From DASPOF01 sp035626155 (GTDB lineage: Bacteria; Desulfobacterota; Binatia; Binatales; Binataceae): a stretch of 49,795 nt of DNA. The translations under genes were made by a program, and so were the position numbers. The notes under the pieces were generated by a model. It was not told where the DNA came from and made no database searches. It was given only the letters and a program-made list of their open reading frames with translations. The stretch is taken from NCBI GenBank assembly GCA_035626155.1, contig DASPOF010000110.1:1-49795 (forward strand). The letters are read 5' to 3'. Of this stretch, positions 8,559 through 16,402 are shown piece after piece (within the stretch, counting starts at the first letter, position 1; every line of letters begins with the position of its first letter).

Positions 8559-8674
8559 AGCCACCTATTTTAGCTCAAACGATGTGGCGGTGTGCGCATT
8601 AATTTCGCGCGGCGCGCATCGGCGATGATCCGGCGCGATGCATTCTCCGATGCCGCGCGCGCGGCATCCCGTCG

Positions 8675-9028
8675 ATGGCGGCCGGTCCCGCCCGGAACGA
8701 TTCGTGCAGTGCCGATCGCCGCGACAACCGCTACCTCATCATGGCCCCGCGCGTCCCATTTGGAGTCTGGCAAAGAAAGCAGCATCGCTATCGCGGAGGC
8801 TCGAGCATTTGGCACCACCTGCGGCTCGCCCCGGGCATCGCGGTCAACGTGTGGACGATGGACGGGCTCGGCCACTACGTAATCGAATTCCACTCGGTCA
8901 CCGAGCGCGCGCCGAACGGCGAGGCTGCGGCGAAACGCGCGGCGCTTGAGCTGGCCGGGCGGCTTTGCCGGCAAGCGTCGTCATGCGCGCGCCGCCTGCT
9001 GAGTCATCCCCCAAGTCCGAGCACATGA
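8675..9028 (+). CDS. Possible small hypothetical protein
   Basis: Open frame of 117 codons; the ATG at 8741 is an alternative start. The middle part (RYRGGSSIWHHLRLAPG, then VNVWTMDGLGHYVIEFHSV and a helical AAAKRAALELAGRL) reads like a small folded domain rather than random GC-rich translation. There is no clear ribosome-binding site, no family is recognised, and an antisense frame of similar length exists. The gene would lie divergent from the SRAP gene. It should be treated as doubtful. Confidence 0.3.
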   Translation: MAAGPARNDSCSADRRDNRYLIMAPRVPFGVWQRKQHRYRGGSSIWHHLRLAPGIAVNVWTMDGLGHYVIEFHSVTERAPNGEAAAKRAALELAGRLCRQASSCARRLLSHPPSPST

Positions 9029-9223
9029 TTGCGAGGCGCGCACCGGTTTGTGCGCGATGCGCCGATCGCGTGATTCAATTTGAGACACGGGCTTCGCACT
9101 TTCGGCACGAATTCATTCCGGCGAGCGGCAAACCAGCCTTACCCAAAGGGATTCATCCGGCCGCGGCGCTCCATAGCGGCTGGTACATCCGATGCTACCG
9201 ACCGTGATTGGAGTGCTCCCGAT

Positions 9224-9377
9224 CAGGATGTTGAGAAAAGCAATATCCTCGCAGTTCGCCCGCCCTGCGGTCTCAACATCCTGCGTAAAAGCTGGCTGCT
9301 TTCCTCTATCTTCTCCCCCGGTCTTTTCCGGGGGAGATAAGAGAGGGGGAGCAGGCTGTGATTTATCACCAGCCTGC
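9224..9377. repeat. Three consecutive palindromic hairpins
   Basis: Hairpin 1 has 13-bp perfect arms (9224-9236 and 9271-9283) with an inner 5-bp stem (9250-9254 and 9265-9269). Hairpin 2 has a perfect 10-bp stem (9312-9321 and 9328-9337) with a 6-nt TCTTTT loop and a further 5-bp outer stem (9303-9307 and 9342-9346). Hairpin 3 pairs GCAGGCT-GTGAT with ATCAC-AGCCTGC (9351-9377) around a 2-nt loop, with one bulged C. They fill the last 150 bases before the pilus operon and may be REP/MITE-like palindromes or a structured leader. Confidence 0.7.
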
Positions 9378-9397
9378 GATTGAAGGTTTTGCAAGCC

Positions 9398-10654
9398 ATG
9401 CAATCCAGCGGTCAAAACCCAGGAAGCGTCGCAGGCCGCCAGAGCGGACAGGTGCTGATACTTATCGTGGTGGCGCTCGTGGTGCTCATGGGCGCCATCG
9501 CTCTGAGCGCCGACATCGGCTACCTCCAGTATCAGAGGAACATCATGCAGACGGCGGCGGACAGCGCGGCGATCGCTGCCGCGCAGGAACTGCCTTACGG
9601 CGACTATGTATCGGCCGGGCAAGCCAACTCCGCCAAAAACGGCTTCACGAACAACCAGAACAGCGTAACCGTAGCAGTCAATAACCCTCCGACGACCGGG
9701 CCCGACAAGGGTAATTCCGGTTACGTCGAAGCGATCATCACGCAGCCCCAGGGCACCTACTTTCTTCGCGTCCTGGGCGTCACCTCCGCAACGGTTTACG
9801 CCCGCGCGGTCGCCACCCAGGGCAACGGCCCCAACTGCATATACATCATGGATCCCTCGGCATCGGCTGCGCTGAGCGCCAGCGGGAATATCAGCATCCA
9901 GAGCGCGTGCGGCGTGATCGTGGATTCGAGCAGCAGTTCGGGCCTTTCGGCCAACGGCAACGTCACGATGACCGCGCCAATCATCGGCGTGGTGGGCAAT
10001 TACTCAGCAACCGGCAATTGCACTTTCTCACCCACCCCGTCGACCGGCATCATCCCCGCTGCCGATCCTCTCGCTTACGTTCAGGCGCCCAGCTACAGCG
10101 GTTGCAATCACACCAACTTTTCCCTGAGCGGCAATACCGGCAGCTCCGGCAGTCCCTACCAGGTGTATGCCGGCGTTTACTGCGGCGGAATCACCACCGG
10201 CGGGAATACCTATCTGAATTTCAATCCCGGTACCTACATCATTGCCGGGGGCGGAATGAACTTCGGCGGGAACACCTGGATGACCGGCACGGGAGTCACC
10301 TTTTACAACACCAGCGGCACCGGAGGCTACGGCGCAATCAACATCGGTGGAAACGTCACCGCGACGCTCAGCGCCCCAACCTCGGGATCGATGGCAGGCA
10401 TACTATTCTTCCAGGATCGGGGCGTTTCCGGCAGCGCTGCCGCGAGCACGATTACTGGAAATTCCAGCTCGACGTTCAACGGCGCGATCTATTTCCCAAC
10501 AACCCAGCTCTCTTATGCCGGCAACAGCGCCACCAACGGCTATACGATCCTCGTCGTGGACAAACTTGTGCTGGTCGGCAACGCGACAGTGGGCAATAAC
10601 TACTCGTCGCTGACGAACGGCTCTCCGATAAAGGCTCCCACGCTCACCGAATGA
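9398..10654 (+). CDS. TadG-like pilus-assembly / pseudopilin protein
   Basis: Predicted 418 residues from the ATG at 9398; an in-frame TTG at 9380 would add six. Residues about 13-45 contain GQVLILIVVALVVLMGAIALSADIGYLQYQRNIMQTAADSAA in consecutive segments, the typical TadG N-terminus: one membrane helix followed by the DxG and QxxADSAALA signature. The remaining 300 residues are a Gly/Ser/Asn/Thr-rich region with repeated strand-like units (GNISIQS, GNVTMTAP, GNTYLNFNPGTYIIAGGG, GNVTATLSAP) that suggests an extracellular beta helix. This is an envelope-anchored protein linked in other bacteria to tight-adherence pili. Its stop overlaps the next start (ATGA), so the three Tad-type genes form an operon. 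Confidence 0.85.
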   Translation: MQSSGQNPGSVAGRQSGQVLILIVVALVVLMGAIALSADIGYLQYQRNIMQTAADSAAIAAAQELPYGDYVSAGQANSAKNGFTNNQNSVTVAVNNPPTTGPDKGNSGYVEAIITQPQGTYFLRVLGVTSATVYARAVATQGNGPNCIYIMDPSASAALSASGNISIQSACGVIVDSSSSSGLSANGNVTMTAPIIGVVGNYSATGNCTFSPTPSTGIIPAADPLAYVQAPSYSGCNHTNFSLSGNTGSSGSPYQVYAGVYCGGITTGGNTYLNFNPGTYIIAGGGMNFGGNTWMTGTGVTFYNTSGTGGYGAINIGGNVTATLSAPTSGSMAGILFFQDRGVSGSAAASTITGNSSSTFNGAIYFPTTQLSYAGNSATNGYTILVVDKLVLVGNATVGNNYSSLTNGSPIKAPTLTE

Positions 10655-11145
10655 GTCCGCGCTTTCGCATATCCGCCTGCGGGCCGGCATCTTCGCTCGC
10701 CGGCCCGCGGAGCTTCCGCGCCGCGCCAGGCGGGCAAAGCGCAGCGGAGCTTGCCCTCGTCATACCGCTGTTGCTCACGTCCCTGCTCGTGGCGGTCGAG
10801 ATGGGCCGGCTGTTTTACATTCAGATCGCAGTGGCCAACGCGGCGCGCGCCGGTGTTCAATACGGGGCGCAGAACCTCTCTACCGCCGGCAACAACACCG
10901 CGATGCAGTCGGCGGCCACGAACAACGCGCCGAACGTTTCCGGCTTGACGGCAACGGCTACTCACTTCTGCCAATGCGCTAATGGCGCCGCATCGACGTG
11001 CCTCTCAACCGACTGCTCGGGCAGCCGCAGGCTGTTGTACGTCCAGGTGAATACGAGCGCTCCATACTCGCCCATGATGAAGTATCCGGGCGTGCCGACG
11101 GCGATGACCCTCACCGCGCAGGCGATCATGAGGGTCGCGCAATAG
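10651..11145 (+). CDS. TadE-like pilin-related protein
   Basis: Predicted 164 residues. The sequence GQSAAELALVIPLLLTSLL at about residues 28-46 is the TadE signature: a Gly-Gln-Ser-x-x-Glu cleavage/assembly motif leading into a single membrane helix, followed by EMGRLFYIQIAVANAARAGVQYG, given here in parts, typical of the family. The C-terminal domain has four cysteines (HFCQC, TCLSTDC) that could form disulfides outside the membrane. The start overlaps the stop of the TadG-like gene by four bases, and the next TadE-like gene begins one base after this stop. It is expected to be a minor pilin-like component. Specific secretion genes (tadA, tadB, tadC) are not in this window. Confidence 0.88.
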   Translation: MSPRFRISACGPASSLAGPRSFRAAPGGQSAAELALVIPLLLTSLLVAVEMGRLFYIQIAVANAARAGVQYGAQNLSTAGNNTAMQSAATNNAPNVSGLTATATHFCQCANGAASTCLSTDCSGSRRLLYVQVNTSAPYSPMMKYPGVPTAMTLTAQAIMRVAQ

Positions 11146-11146
11146 T

Positions 11147-11608
11147 ATGTCGAACCGCGCACATTCACATTTCCCCACCTCGGCCCGCGATCGCGAGCGC
11201 CGGGGCACGGGCTTTCGAGCCGCTCGAGGTCAATCCTCGGCCGAATTTGCTCTTCTGGTCCTCCCCTGTCTCGTGCTGATTTTCGGGATCATCAACTTCT
11301 CGCTCGCGCTCTACTCGTATGACTTCGTGTGCTACAGCGCTCAGCAGGCCGTGCGATACGCAATTGTGCATGGTTCGGCGAGTTCGTCGCCCGCTAATTC
11401 GGCGGCGATCACGAGTTACGTGGACGGATTGGTGGACGGCGTACTGAACACGAATTCACTGACGGTTACGACCACCTGGTCGCCGAACAACAATCCCGGC
11501 AGCGTGGTCACGGTACAGGTGAGCTACACGTTCACGCCGATCGCATCGTTCGTTTCGAGCCTGAGCATCCCGATGTCGCGAACCGCGGCGATGGTCATAT
11601 CGCAGTAG
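11147..11608 (+). CDS. Second TadE-like pilin-related protein
   Basis: Predicted 153 residues with the same signature as its neighbour: GQSSAEFALLVLPCLVLIFG at about residues 28-47, then a run of small and aromatic residues (INFSLALYSYDFVCYSAQQA) and AVRYAIVHG. The rest is a beta-rich extracellular domain (VTTTWSPNNNPGSVVTVQVSYTF in parts) that ends with SRTAAMVISQ, a closing motif common in TadE proteins. It starts one base after the stop of the preceding TadE-like gene, so translation is probably coupled. It likely acts with the other two proteins of the operon as minor pilins or assembly factors at the inner membrane. Confidence 0.87.
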   Translation: MSNRAHSHFPTSARDRERRGTGFRAARGQSSAEFALLVLPCLVLIFGIINFSLALYSYDFVCYSAQQAVRYAIVHGSASSSPANSAAITSYVDGLVDGVLNTNSLTVTTTWSPNNNPGSVVTVQVSYTFTPIASFVSSLSIPMSRTAAMVISQ

Positions 11609-11766
11609 GCGCAGCGTGTTGCGCGCATGGCGCGCATCCGGGCTGTCGATCATTCCAGCCAGTGCTAAGATAGGCGCGATCGCCTGATAGGAGGGTCCCC
11701 GGCCAGGCAGGAATTCCGGGACGGGCGTCAGGCCGGCCTGCGGAGGCATGGGGTGATATCGCGCAG

Positions 11767-12585
11767 ATGAACACTGACGCAGTCGAACGGGCCGCAGAGG
11801 CTGAAGCGGCCGGCTATTTTGCCGCGCGCCTGCGCCTCCTGAATCCGCCCTGGGATCGAAAGAGGCTCACATACAGGGAAGTCAGGCGCGCCGGCTGGCA
11901 GCTTGCAGGAAACCCTCACGACCTGCGCCTTTTTGGATTGCATCCTATCGCCTGGTACCTGCTGGGAGCTCGAATTCTCGGGCGAACCGCAGTCGAGGTC
12001 ACGAGAGACACGCACGCCGAATTTCTGGCCAAGAGCGTGGCGGAGACGCTTGCCTTGGCAGGCATCACTATTTCCGATGTGATCGATCCATTCGTCGGTT
12101 CGGGCAATCTGCTGTTCCATATTCAGCGAGCGACCAGAGCCGCGCGCGCCATCGGCATCGACGTTAATGCCGATGTAATGGAATTGACTAAACGCAATTT
12201 CGCGCGGCTGCGTAAATTCCGCCGCCTCAGACTCAAGCATCTGGAATTGCTTCGTGCTGATTGGGGACGCGCCGAACATTATGTCGGGGAAAGACCAACA
12301 CTGATTCTTTTACACCCGCCCTGGGGAGAGGCGTTCGATGTGCGCGGGCTCGATCTTCGTAGAACTACTCCTCCGATGGCGGAGGTCCTGGAGAGATTCT
12401 CTGGTCGTGTCGGAACCGCTCCTACAGTCGCGATGCTGCAACTCCATCCTCTAATGGTCGCCGAGTCCGTGGATGAGATCACCCGGCAATATCATGCGTT
12501 CCCGACAATGAAGCCCAATAATCCGGAAATAGCGAGGCGCGTTGACTATCTGCTGCTGCGGCTTCCAGCACAGGTTGCGGCCTGA
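11767..12585 (+). CDS. SAM-dependent methyltransferase, substrate unknown
   Basis: Predicted 272 residues with a Rossmann methyltransferase core. Motif I is VIDPFVGSGNLLFH (about residues 115-128), the acidic loop after beta 2 is IGIDVNADV, and motif IV is LILLHPPWGEAFD. The DPFVGSG plus (N/D)PPW-type pair is typical of enzymes that methylate amino groups on nucleic acids, such as RsmD, Trm11/TrmG10 and DNA N4/N6 methylases. Here the residue before PPW is His rather than Asn or Asp, which is unusual. The substrate cannot be read from the sequence. No restriction enzyme or DNA-recognition domain lies beside it. The start is uncertain because no strong ribosome-binding site precedes the ATG. 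Confidence 0.75.
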   Translation: MNTDAVERAAEAEAAGYFAARLRLLNPPWDRKRLTYREVRRAGWQLAGNPHDLRLFGLHPIAWYLLGARILGRTAVEVTRDTHAEFLAKSVAETLALAGITISDVIDPFVGSGNLLFHIQRATRAARAIGIDVNADVMELTKRNFARLRKFRRLRLKHLELLRADWGRAEHYVGERPTLILLHPPWGEAFDVRGLDLRRTTPPMAEVLERFSGRVGTAPTVAMLQLHPLMVAESVDEITRQYHAFPTMKPNNPEIARRVDYLLLRLPAQVAA

Positions 12586-12722
12586 ACTGGCAAACGCGCC
12601 GCCGATCCCTTCGCTAATCGGACTCTGTCTCGTTTTGGCGGATTTCTCGGCGGGCGGGCCATCTGCCATAGATCTTCGTCTTACGCGTTCATTGAATCCA
12701 GGCCCAAATCTATCGACCATAC

Positions 12723-13289
12723 CTAAGGTGTCTGATCCTGAATCACAATGTTGATCCGACGGTTCTGCGCGCGACCCTCAGGAGTGTCGTTGGCGGCAAT
12801 CGGGTGATACTTGCCGAATGACACCGCCGATAGAAAGTTTGGATCGACGCCTTGTTTTTCGAGATAGCTGACGACGGAAATCGCGCGCGCAGATGCAAGA
12901 TACCAATTGTTCGGAAAGCGCTCAGACAGCGGCCGAAGAATCGGCTCCTTGTCGGTGAAGCCCTCGATCACGATTTGTTTGCCCGCAACGCTTTGAAGCG
13001 TTGGCACGACCTTGCTCAGTTCGCGCTTTCCGTTTGGGCTGAGTTCCCACCCGCCTTCCGGGAACAGGATCGCATTGACCATAGTCACCTGCAGCCGGTC
13101 CTGAAGCTGCTTGATTTTGACCTGATCGGCCGTGACCTCCGACTCCAGGTTTTGGTTGAGCTGCTTATAGGTGGCGTCCATGTACTGCAGGTGTTGCACC
13201 TGCTGGACCTCTTGATTGTATTGCTGCTGAGGAACACATCCGGTGACTAGCAGCAAGGTAAGTAATGGAAACAGATTTCTCGGTTTCAT
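12723..13289 (-). CDS. OmpA-domain lipoprotein
   Basis: Predicted 188-residue outer-membrane lipoprotein. The ATG at 13289 is chosen because it is followed by a lipoprotein signal (MKPRNLFPLLTLLLVTGC, lipobox VTGC with Cys18) and preceded by AAGAAG. Residues 25-70 form a Gln-rich coiled coil (QEVQQVQHLQYMDATYKQ). The C-terminal half is an OmpA-like peptidoglycan-binding domain: ILFPEGGWELSPNGK, VIEGFTDKEPI, YLASARAISVVSYLEKQGVD and GRAQNRRINIVI, the last carrying the NRRI motif that contacts diaminopimelate. It is the last gene of the six-gene minus-strand envelope cluster, 143 bases after the DUF4410 gene, and probably tethers the cluster products to the cell wall (inference). Confidence 0.9.
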   Translation of the reverse strand: MKPRNLFPLLTLLLVTGCVPQQQYNQEVQQVQHLQYMDATYKQLNQNLESEVTADQVKIKQLQDRLQVTMVNAILFPEGGWELSPNGKRELSKVVPTLQSVAGKQIVIEGFTDKEPILRPLSERFPNNWYLASARAISVVSYLEKQGVDPNFLSAVSFGKYHPIAANDTPEGRAQNRRINIVIQDQTP

Positions 13290-13432
13290 CAGGTCTTCTT
13301 TGCCCCTCGTCGTCTGAACTAGGGTGTTCGGCTGAGCGTTTGTCCGGTACTTCGCGGGCCTGAACTCGTCCCTGCGATAGGCTGCGGACCGAGCAGTGAG
13401 CCGGACATCCTGTGCGGACCCGGCGACATCGA

Positions 13433-14158
13433 TCAGAATCCGCCCCATCCCTGCCTGGCGTAGTAGGCGCTAATCTGATCTGTGATCTGGGTTGCAGTCT
13501 TGCCGGCCAGGAACCCAGTGGACGATGTTACGTTTTTGACACCGCTTGCCGCTACATTAACGCCCAGCGTTGCGGCGGCAGTGGCACCTCCAGCTGCAGC
13601 ACCCGCCGGTCCCGTCACCGCGACTCCAGGCATGTAGCCGCTATCCGCGTGCGTCGAAAAGTCCAAAATCTGCTGCGATCCATTGCTCGTGAGCTGATAT
13701 CCCTGAACCACAGTATCGAGCGTCGACTGGCCCGCACCCAGCCCGATTACCATTCGTCGAAGTCTGTTGCCCTCATTGATATCGGAAAACTGACCGTCGA
13801 CCACCAGAACATTGCTCCCTGTCGGCGGAGTTCCTCGATCCAGGCATGCAGCGCTGATGCCTTTCTGCGTGAGATCAGCAGCGACTTGAACGCACACGTT
13901 CTGCGCGGTCTGATGGGCGATCTGCAATTCCTGCGCGCTTTGATTAGCGCCTGAGGCTTCCCGGTAGGCTTTCTGGAAGAACCCCTGATTGAGAGTCACT
14001 TCATCCGGCGTTATAGCAAATGGGTAGACAACTACAGCCACGGGGCGCGCATTTACCTCTGGCGCCGCTTCAGACACATTGCTGGCTTTGGCAGCCGCGC
14101 AACCTATTGTGGTGAGCGCCAGGAGGAAGACAGCCGATCGAAAAAGACCTGATTTCAT
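13433..14158 (-). CDS. DUF4410 lipoprotein
   Basis: Predicted 241-residue lipoprotein. The signal peptide MKSGLFRSAVFLLALTTIGC ends in a lipobox with Cys20. The body matches the DUF4410 pattern: a strand VAVVVYPFAITP, a helical QIAHQTAQNVCVQVAADLTQKG, then VLVVDGQFSDINEGNRLRRM and IGLGAGQSTLDTVVQGYQ. Family members are predicted periplasmic or outer-membrane proteins of unknown function. A Gly/Ala-rich hydrophobic stretch (GPAGAAAGGATAAATLGVN) near the C-terminus could be a glycine-zipper membrane segment. It lies 49 bases after the Gly-rich gene and upstream of the OmpA lipoprotein, all in the same direction. Confidence 0.85.
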   Translation of the reverse strand: MKSGLFRSAVFLLALTTIGCAAAKASNVSEAAPEVNARPVAVVVYPFAITPDEVTLNQGFFQKAYREASGANQSAQELQIAHQTAQNVCVQVAADLTQKGISAACLDRGTPPTGSNVLVVDGQFSDINEGNRLRRMVIGLGAGQSTLDTVVQGYQLTSNGSQQILDFSTHADSGYMPGVAVTGPAGAAAGGATAAATLGVNVAASGVKNVTSSTGFLAGKTATQITDQISAYYARQGWGGF

Positions 14159-14207
14159 TGGCTTCGAGGCCCAGATCCGCTTCGTTTGAATTTTGAGAAT
14201 TGCCTCA

Positions 14208-15098
14208 TTAATACGGTGATGGCGGCGGATAGGACGTGGATGGCGGATAGGACGTGGATGGCGGATAGGACGTGGGTGGCGGATAGGTGGGCCTGGGCGC
14301 GTATGTTATCTGGCTGCCGTAATAGTAAGGCTGATAGCCCGGCGGTGGAGGTGGAGGCGGATAGTAGCCGTAGGGATTGTTTTGAATAATTGTTGTCTGC
14401 GGCTGCTTCGGTTGCGAGTTCGCCGCCATCATCGAGCCGACCGCCATTCCGCCCACGGCACCCAGCGCGGCCGCACCCAGAGCTTCGCCGCTACCGGAGC
14501 CGCCATTGTTATCACCACCGTAGGAGCCTCCGCCTCCGCCGCCCCAGTTACTTTGGCCCATGTTGTTATTGATTGTGTTCATGGTCGAATTGTGCATCGA
14601 CTCTTCGGTCTTCTCCTGGTTCTGCTGCAGCTGGTTCATCTCGTTGTACTGAGCCTGCTGCTGTTCTTCCTGATTAGTATTATAGGTCTGGTATTCCTGT
14701 TGCTTGTTGGATGAACTCGACGAGCTGCCCGAGGTGCCGCTGGAACCGGAAGGCGGTTTGTACTGGCTATACTCAGAAGAGGACTTGTTGTAGTTGTAGG
14801 TACTTCCCGAACCGTACGACTTAGGCTGGTTGCCTGAGCTGCCGGAGCGGTTCCACGACTCGCCACCGGGTGAGCCGAAGTTGCCGCGGTCGAATCCGTC
14901 CGATCCGCCGAACCCTCCCCGTCCGCCAAATCCTCCCCCGCCAAAGCCTCCGCGTCCACCGAAACCTCCTCCACCAGAACCGCCACCGCCCCACCGCGCA
15001 GATGCGCTCGGAGCAGCGGCCAGTGCGAGTCCAGCCGCAAAAACGAAAATTCTCAGCGCATTGCGGGAAGCACGGCGCAAATTTGTTGTGGTGTTCAT
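14208..15098 (-). CDS. Exported Gly-rich protein with YPP(S/P)TS repeats
   Basis: Predicted 296 residues. The AGGAG that precedes the ATG lies across the stop of the DUF2092 gene, so the two are probably translationally coupled. The N-terminus is a long signal peptide ending in PSASA-RW. Next come Gly-rich repeats of the type GGFGGRG (about residues 36-70), a Ser/Tyr/Asn linker, a Gln/Glu/Asn-rich probable coiled coil (QEEQQQAQYNEMNQLQQNQ), a glycine-zipper segment (GAAALGAVGGMAVGSMM) and a Pro/Tyr-rich tail that ends in YPPSTS repeats encoded by an 18-bp tandem repeat. Such composition suits an extracellular, self-associating or matrix protein. The family is unknown. Confidence 0.8.
   Translation of the reverse strand: MNTTTNLRRASRNALRIFVFAAGLALAAAPSASARWGGGGSGGGGFGGRGGFGGGGFGGRGGFGGSDGFDRGNFGSPGGESWNRSGSSGNQPKSYGSGSTYNYNKSSSEYSQYKPPSGSSGTSGSSSSSSNKQQEYQTYNTNQEEQQQAQYNEMNQLQQNQEKTEESMHNSTMNTINNNMGQSNWGGGGGGSYGGDNNGGSGSGEALGAAALGAVGGMAVGSMMAANSQPKQPQTTIIQNNPYGYYPPPPPPPGYQPYYYGSQITYAPRPTYPPPTSYPPSTSYPPSTSYPPPSPY
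14224..14287. repeat. 18-bp tandem repeat, about 3.5 copies
   Basis: Units of GGCGGATAGGACGTGGAT at 14224-14241, 14242-14259 and 14260-14277 (last unit with one change), plus ten bases of a fourth. On the minus strand they encode the hexapeptide YPPSTS at the C-terminus of the Gly-rich protein. Copy number may vary between strains. Confidence 0.95.
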
Positions 15099-15104
15099 GA
15101 TTGT

Positions 15105-15905
15105 TTACTCCTGCACCTTTAGAAACTCGATACGCTTAGCGTCCTTCGGAACCCGTGGGGCAAAATCGCTGCTGGGGATTTCCTTTGGAAATTTCCAGCC
15201 GGACAGGACTGCGATGTACTGGGGCGATCCAGGTTCTGTCCGATAGTTGATGACAATCTTGCGTGGTATCGGCTTTCCCGAGCGAGCAAGCCAGAGTTGG
15301 AGGTCGGTATTTCCGGACGAGAATGCAACGTGGTCACAGTCCTCGCCATTTACGTCGTTCACGCCGATATAACCGCCGTAAATGATCTGTTTGCGGATTC
15401 GCTCGCAGGGATTGCTGTACGCCAAATTAGCCAGCGGCAACGTAACATGTTCCTTCTGCGCTACCTCGTCGAGCATGGAATCGATCGATGAAGGCGCCTT
15501 GGTGTTCGCATACATCTGGTGCGGCAGATCGAAGATCGTCAGTTCCGCATCCTGATACCAGACCCGCTTGCCCCCGAGGTCGCTCTGGTAGTCAACCGCA
15601 AGCTCATCAGGCCGCTGCAGATAAAAGTTAATCTCGCCTGCGAACTGCACCTTCACGGTATGAGGCAGAACCCTGTCGAACATCACTTCCGCATGAAAAC
15701 TGAATGCGTCGGCCGTTCCGAGAACCGCACAGGTTTTCGAAAGAAGCTCATCAGCTTGCGGATCGATCTTCGGAGGAGGCGGAGGCTGCGCAGATTGCGG
15801 GACTGGCGTAGCTGCGGCGGATGAGTCTGCCGCCAACGCGTTCGTCAAACATCCCAGGACCCCGATCGCAACGGCGAGAATTGCAGGCGCCAAACGGATA
15901 TTCAT
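15105..15905 (-). CDS. DUF2092 periplasmic protein
   Basis: Predicted 266 residues from the ATG at 15905, preceded by GGGAGAGCGAAG. An in-frame ATG 30 bases upstream lacks such a site. The signal peptide (MNIRLAPAILAVAIGVLGCL, then NALAADS) is followed by a Pro-rich linker. The body carries the DUF2092 pattern: a helix with ADELLSKTCAVLGTADAFSF, strands VKVQFAGEINFYLQRPDEL and YQDAELTIFDLPHQMYA, and the closing RKIVINYRTEPGSPQYIAVL. The fold resembles LolA/LppX-type hydrophobic-ligand carriers, so lipid or lipoprotein handling in the periplasm is possible (inference). Six bases separate it from the Gly-rich gene downstream. Confidence 0.85.
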   Translation of the reverse strand: MNIRLAPAILAVAIGVLGCLTNALAADSSAAATPVPQSAQPPPPPKIDPQADELLSKTCAVLGTADAFSFHAEVMFDRVLPHTVKVQFAGEINFYLQRPDELAVDYQSDLGGKRVWYQDAELTIFDLPHQMYANTKAPSSIDSMLDEVAQKEHVTLPLANLAYSNPCERIRKQIIYGGYIGVNDVNGEDCDHVAFSSGNTDLQLWLARSGKPIPRKIVINYRTEPGSPQYIAVLSGWKFPKEIPSSDFAPRVPKDAKRIEFLKVQE

Positions 15906-15953
15906 CTTCGCTCTCCCTGGACCGTCAACGTCCATCGCTGAGCTAGCCCCAAT

Positions 15954-16304
15954 TCAGGGGATCATGCCGCACTCGAAGAGTTTGTTTGCCACGGGCGCCG
16001 CCACTCGATCGATGAACATACGGCGGATCTGAGGATCAGTACGAAGAAACTCTACGGCCCTCTGCTGTTCCTCCGACTTCGGCTGATTCCGGTCCTGCCA
16101 CAGCTGCTCGCAGGAGGAATTCCTGTATTTCTCGATGACTATGTTCGCGGCTCTGTCCAGAAGAGGGTACTGGCCCGGCTGCTGATACCCTCCGTACTGA
16201 GCCCTGGCAACGCCCGCGACCAACATCAGCGAGGCGGCGATCCCCAGAAGATAAAGCCTGCTCATTCCCAACTCTGACTGCCGTCTTTTGGTGACTGATA
16301 TCAT
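15954..16304 (-). CDS. Small conserved-looking exported protein
   Basis: Predicted 116 residues from the ATG at 16304, eight bases after GGAGG; ATGs at 16319 and 16265 are alternatives. A signal peptide (MSRLYLLGIAASLMLVAG, ARA-Q) precedes a short YGGYQQPGQYP linker. The helical domain contains two cysteines (SSCEQLW and LFECGMIP) that probably pair. The C-terminal motif (RRMFIDRVAAPVANKLFECG) looks strongly constrained; I believe similar small proteins occur elsewhere but cannot name a family. It is the second gene of the envelope cluster, 48 bases before the DUF2092 gene. Confidence 0.75.
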   Translation of the reverse strand: MISVTKRRQSELGMSRLYLLGIAASLMLVAGVARAQYGGYQQPGQYPLLDRAANIVIEKYRNSSCEQLWQDRNQPKSEEQQRAVEFLRTDPQIRRMFIDRVAAPVANKLFECGMIP

Positions 16305-16402
16305 TCGCGGGTCCTCCATTGCCTCAATTTCTTGCGGTCAAATCAATTGTAAGATTCGTTCCCTGATCCAGAGTCGTTCCGAAGACCGTCTGTAGAATGC
16401 GC

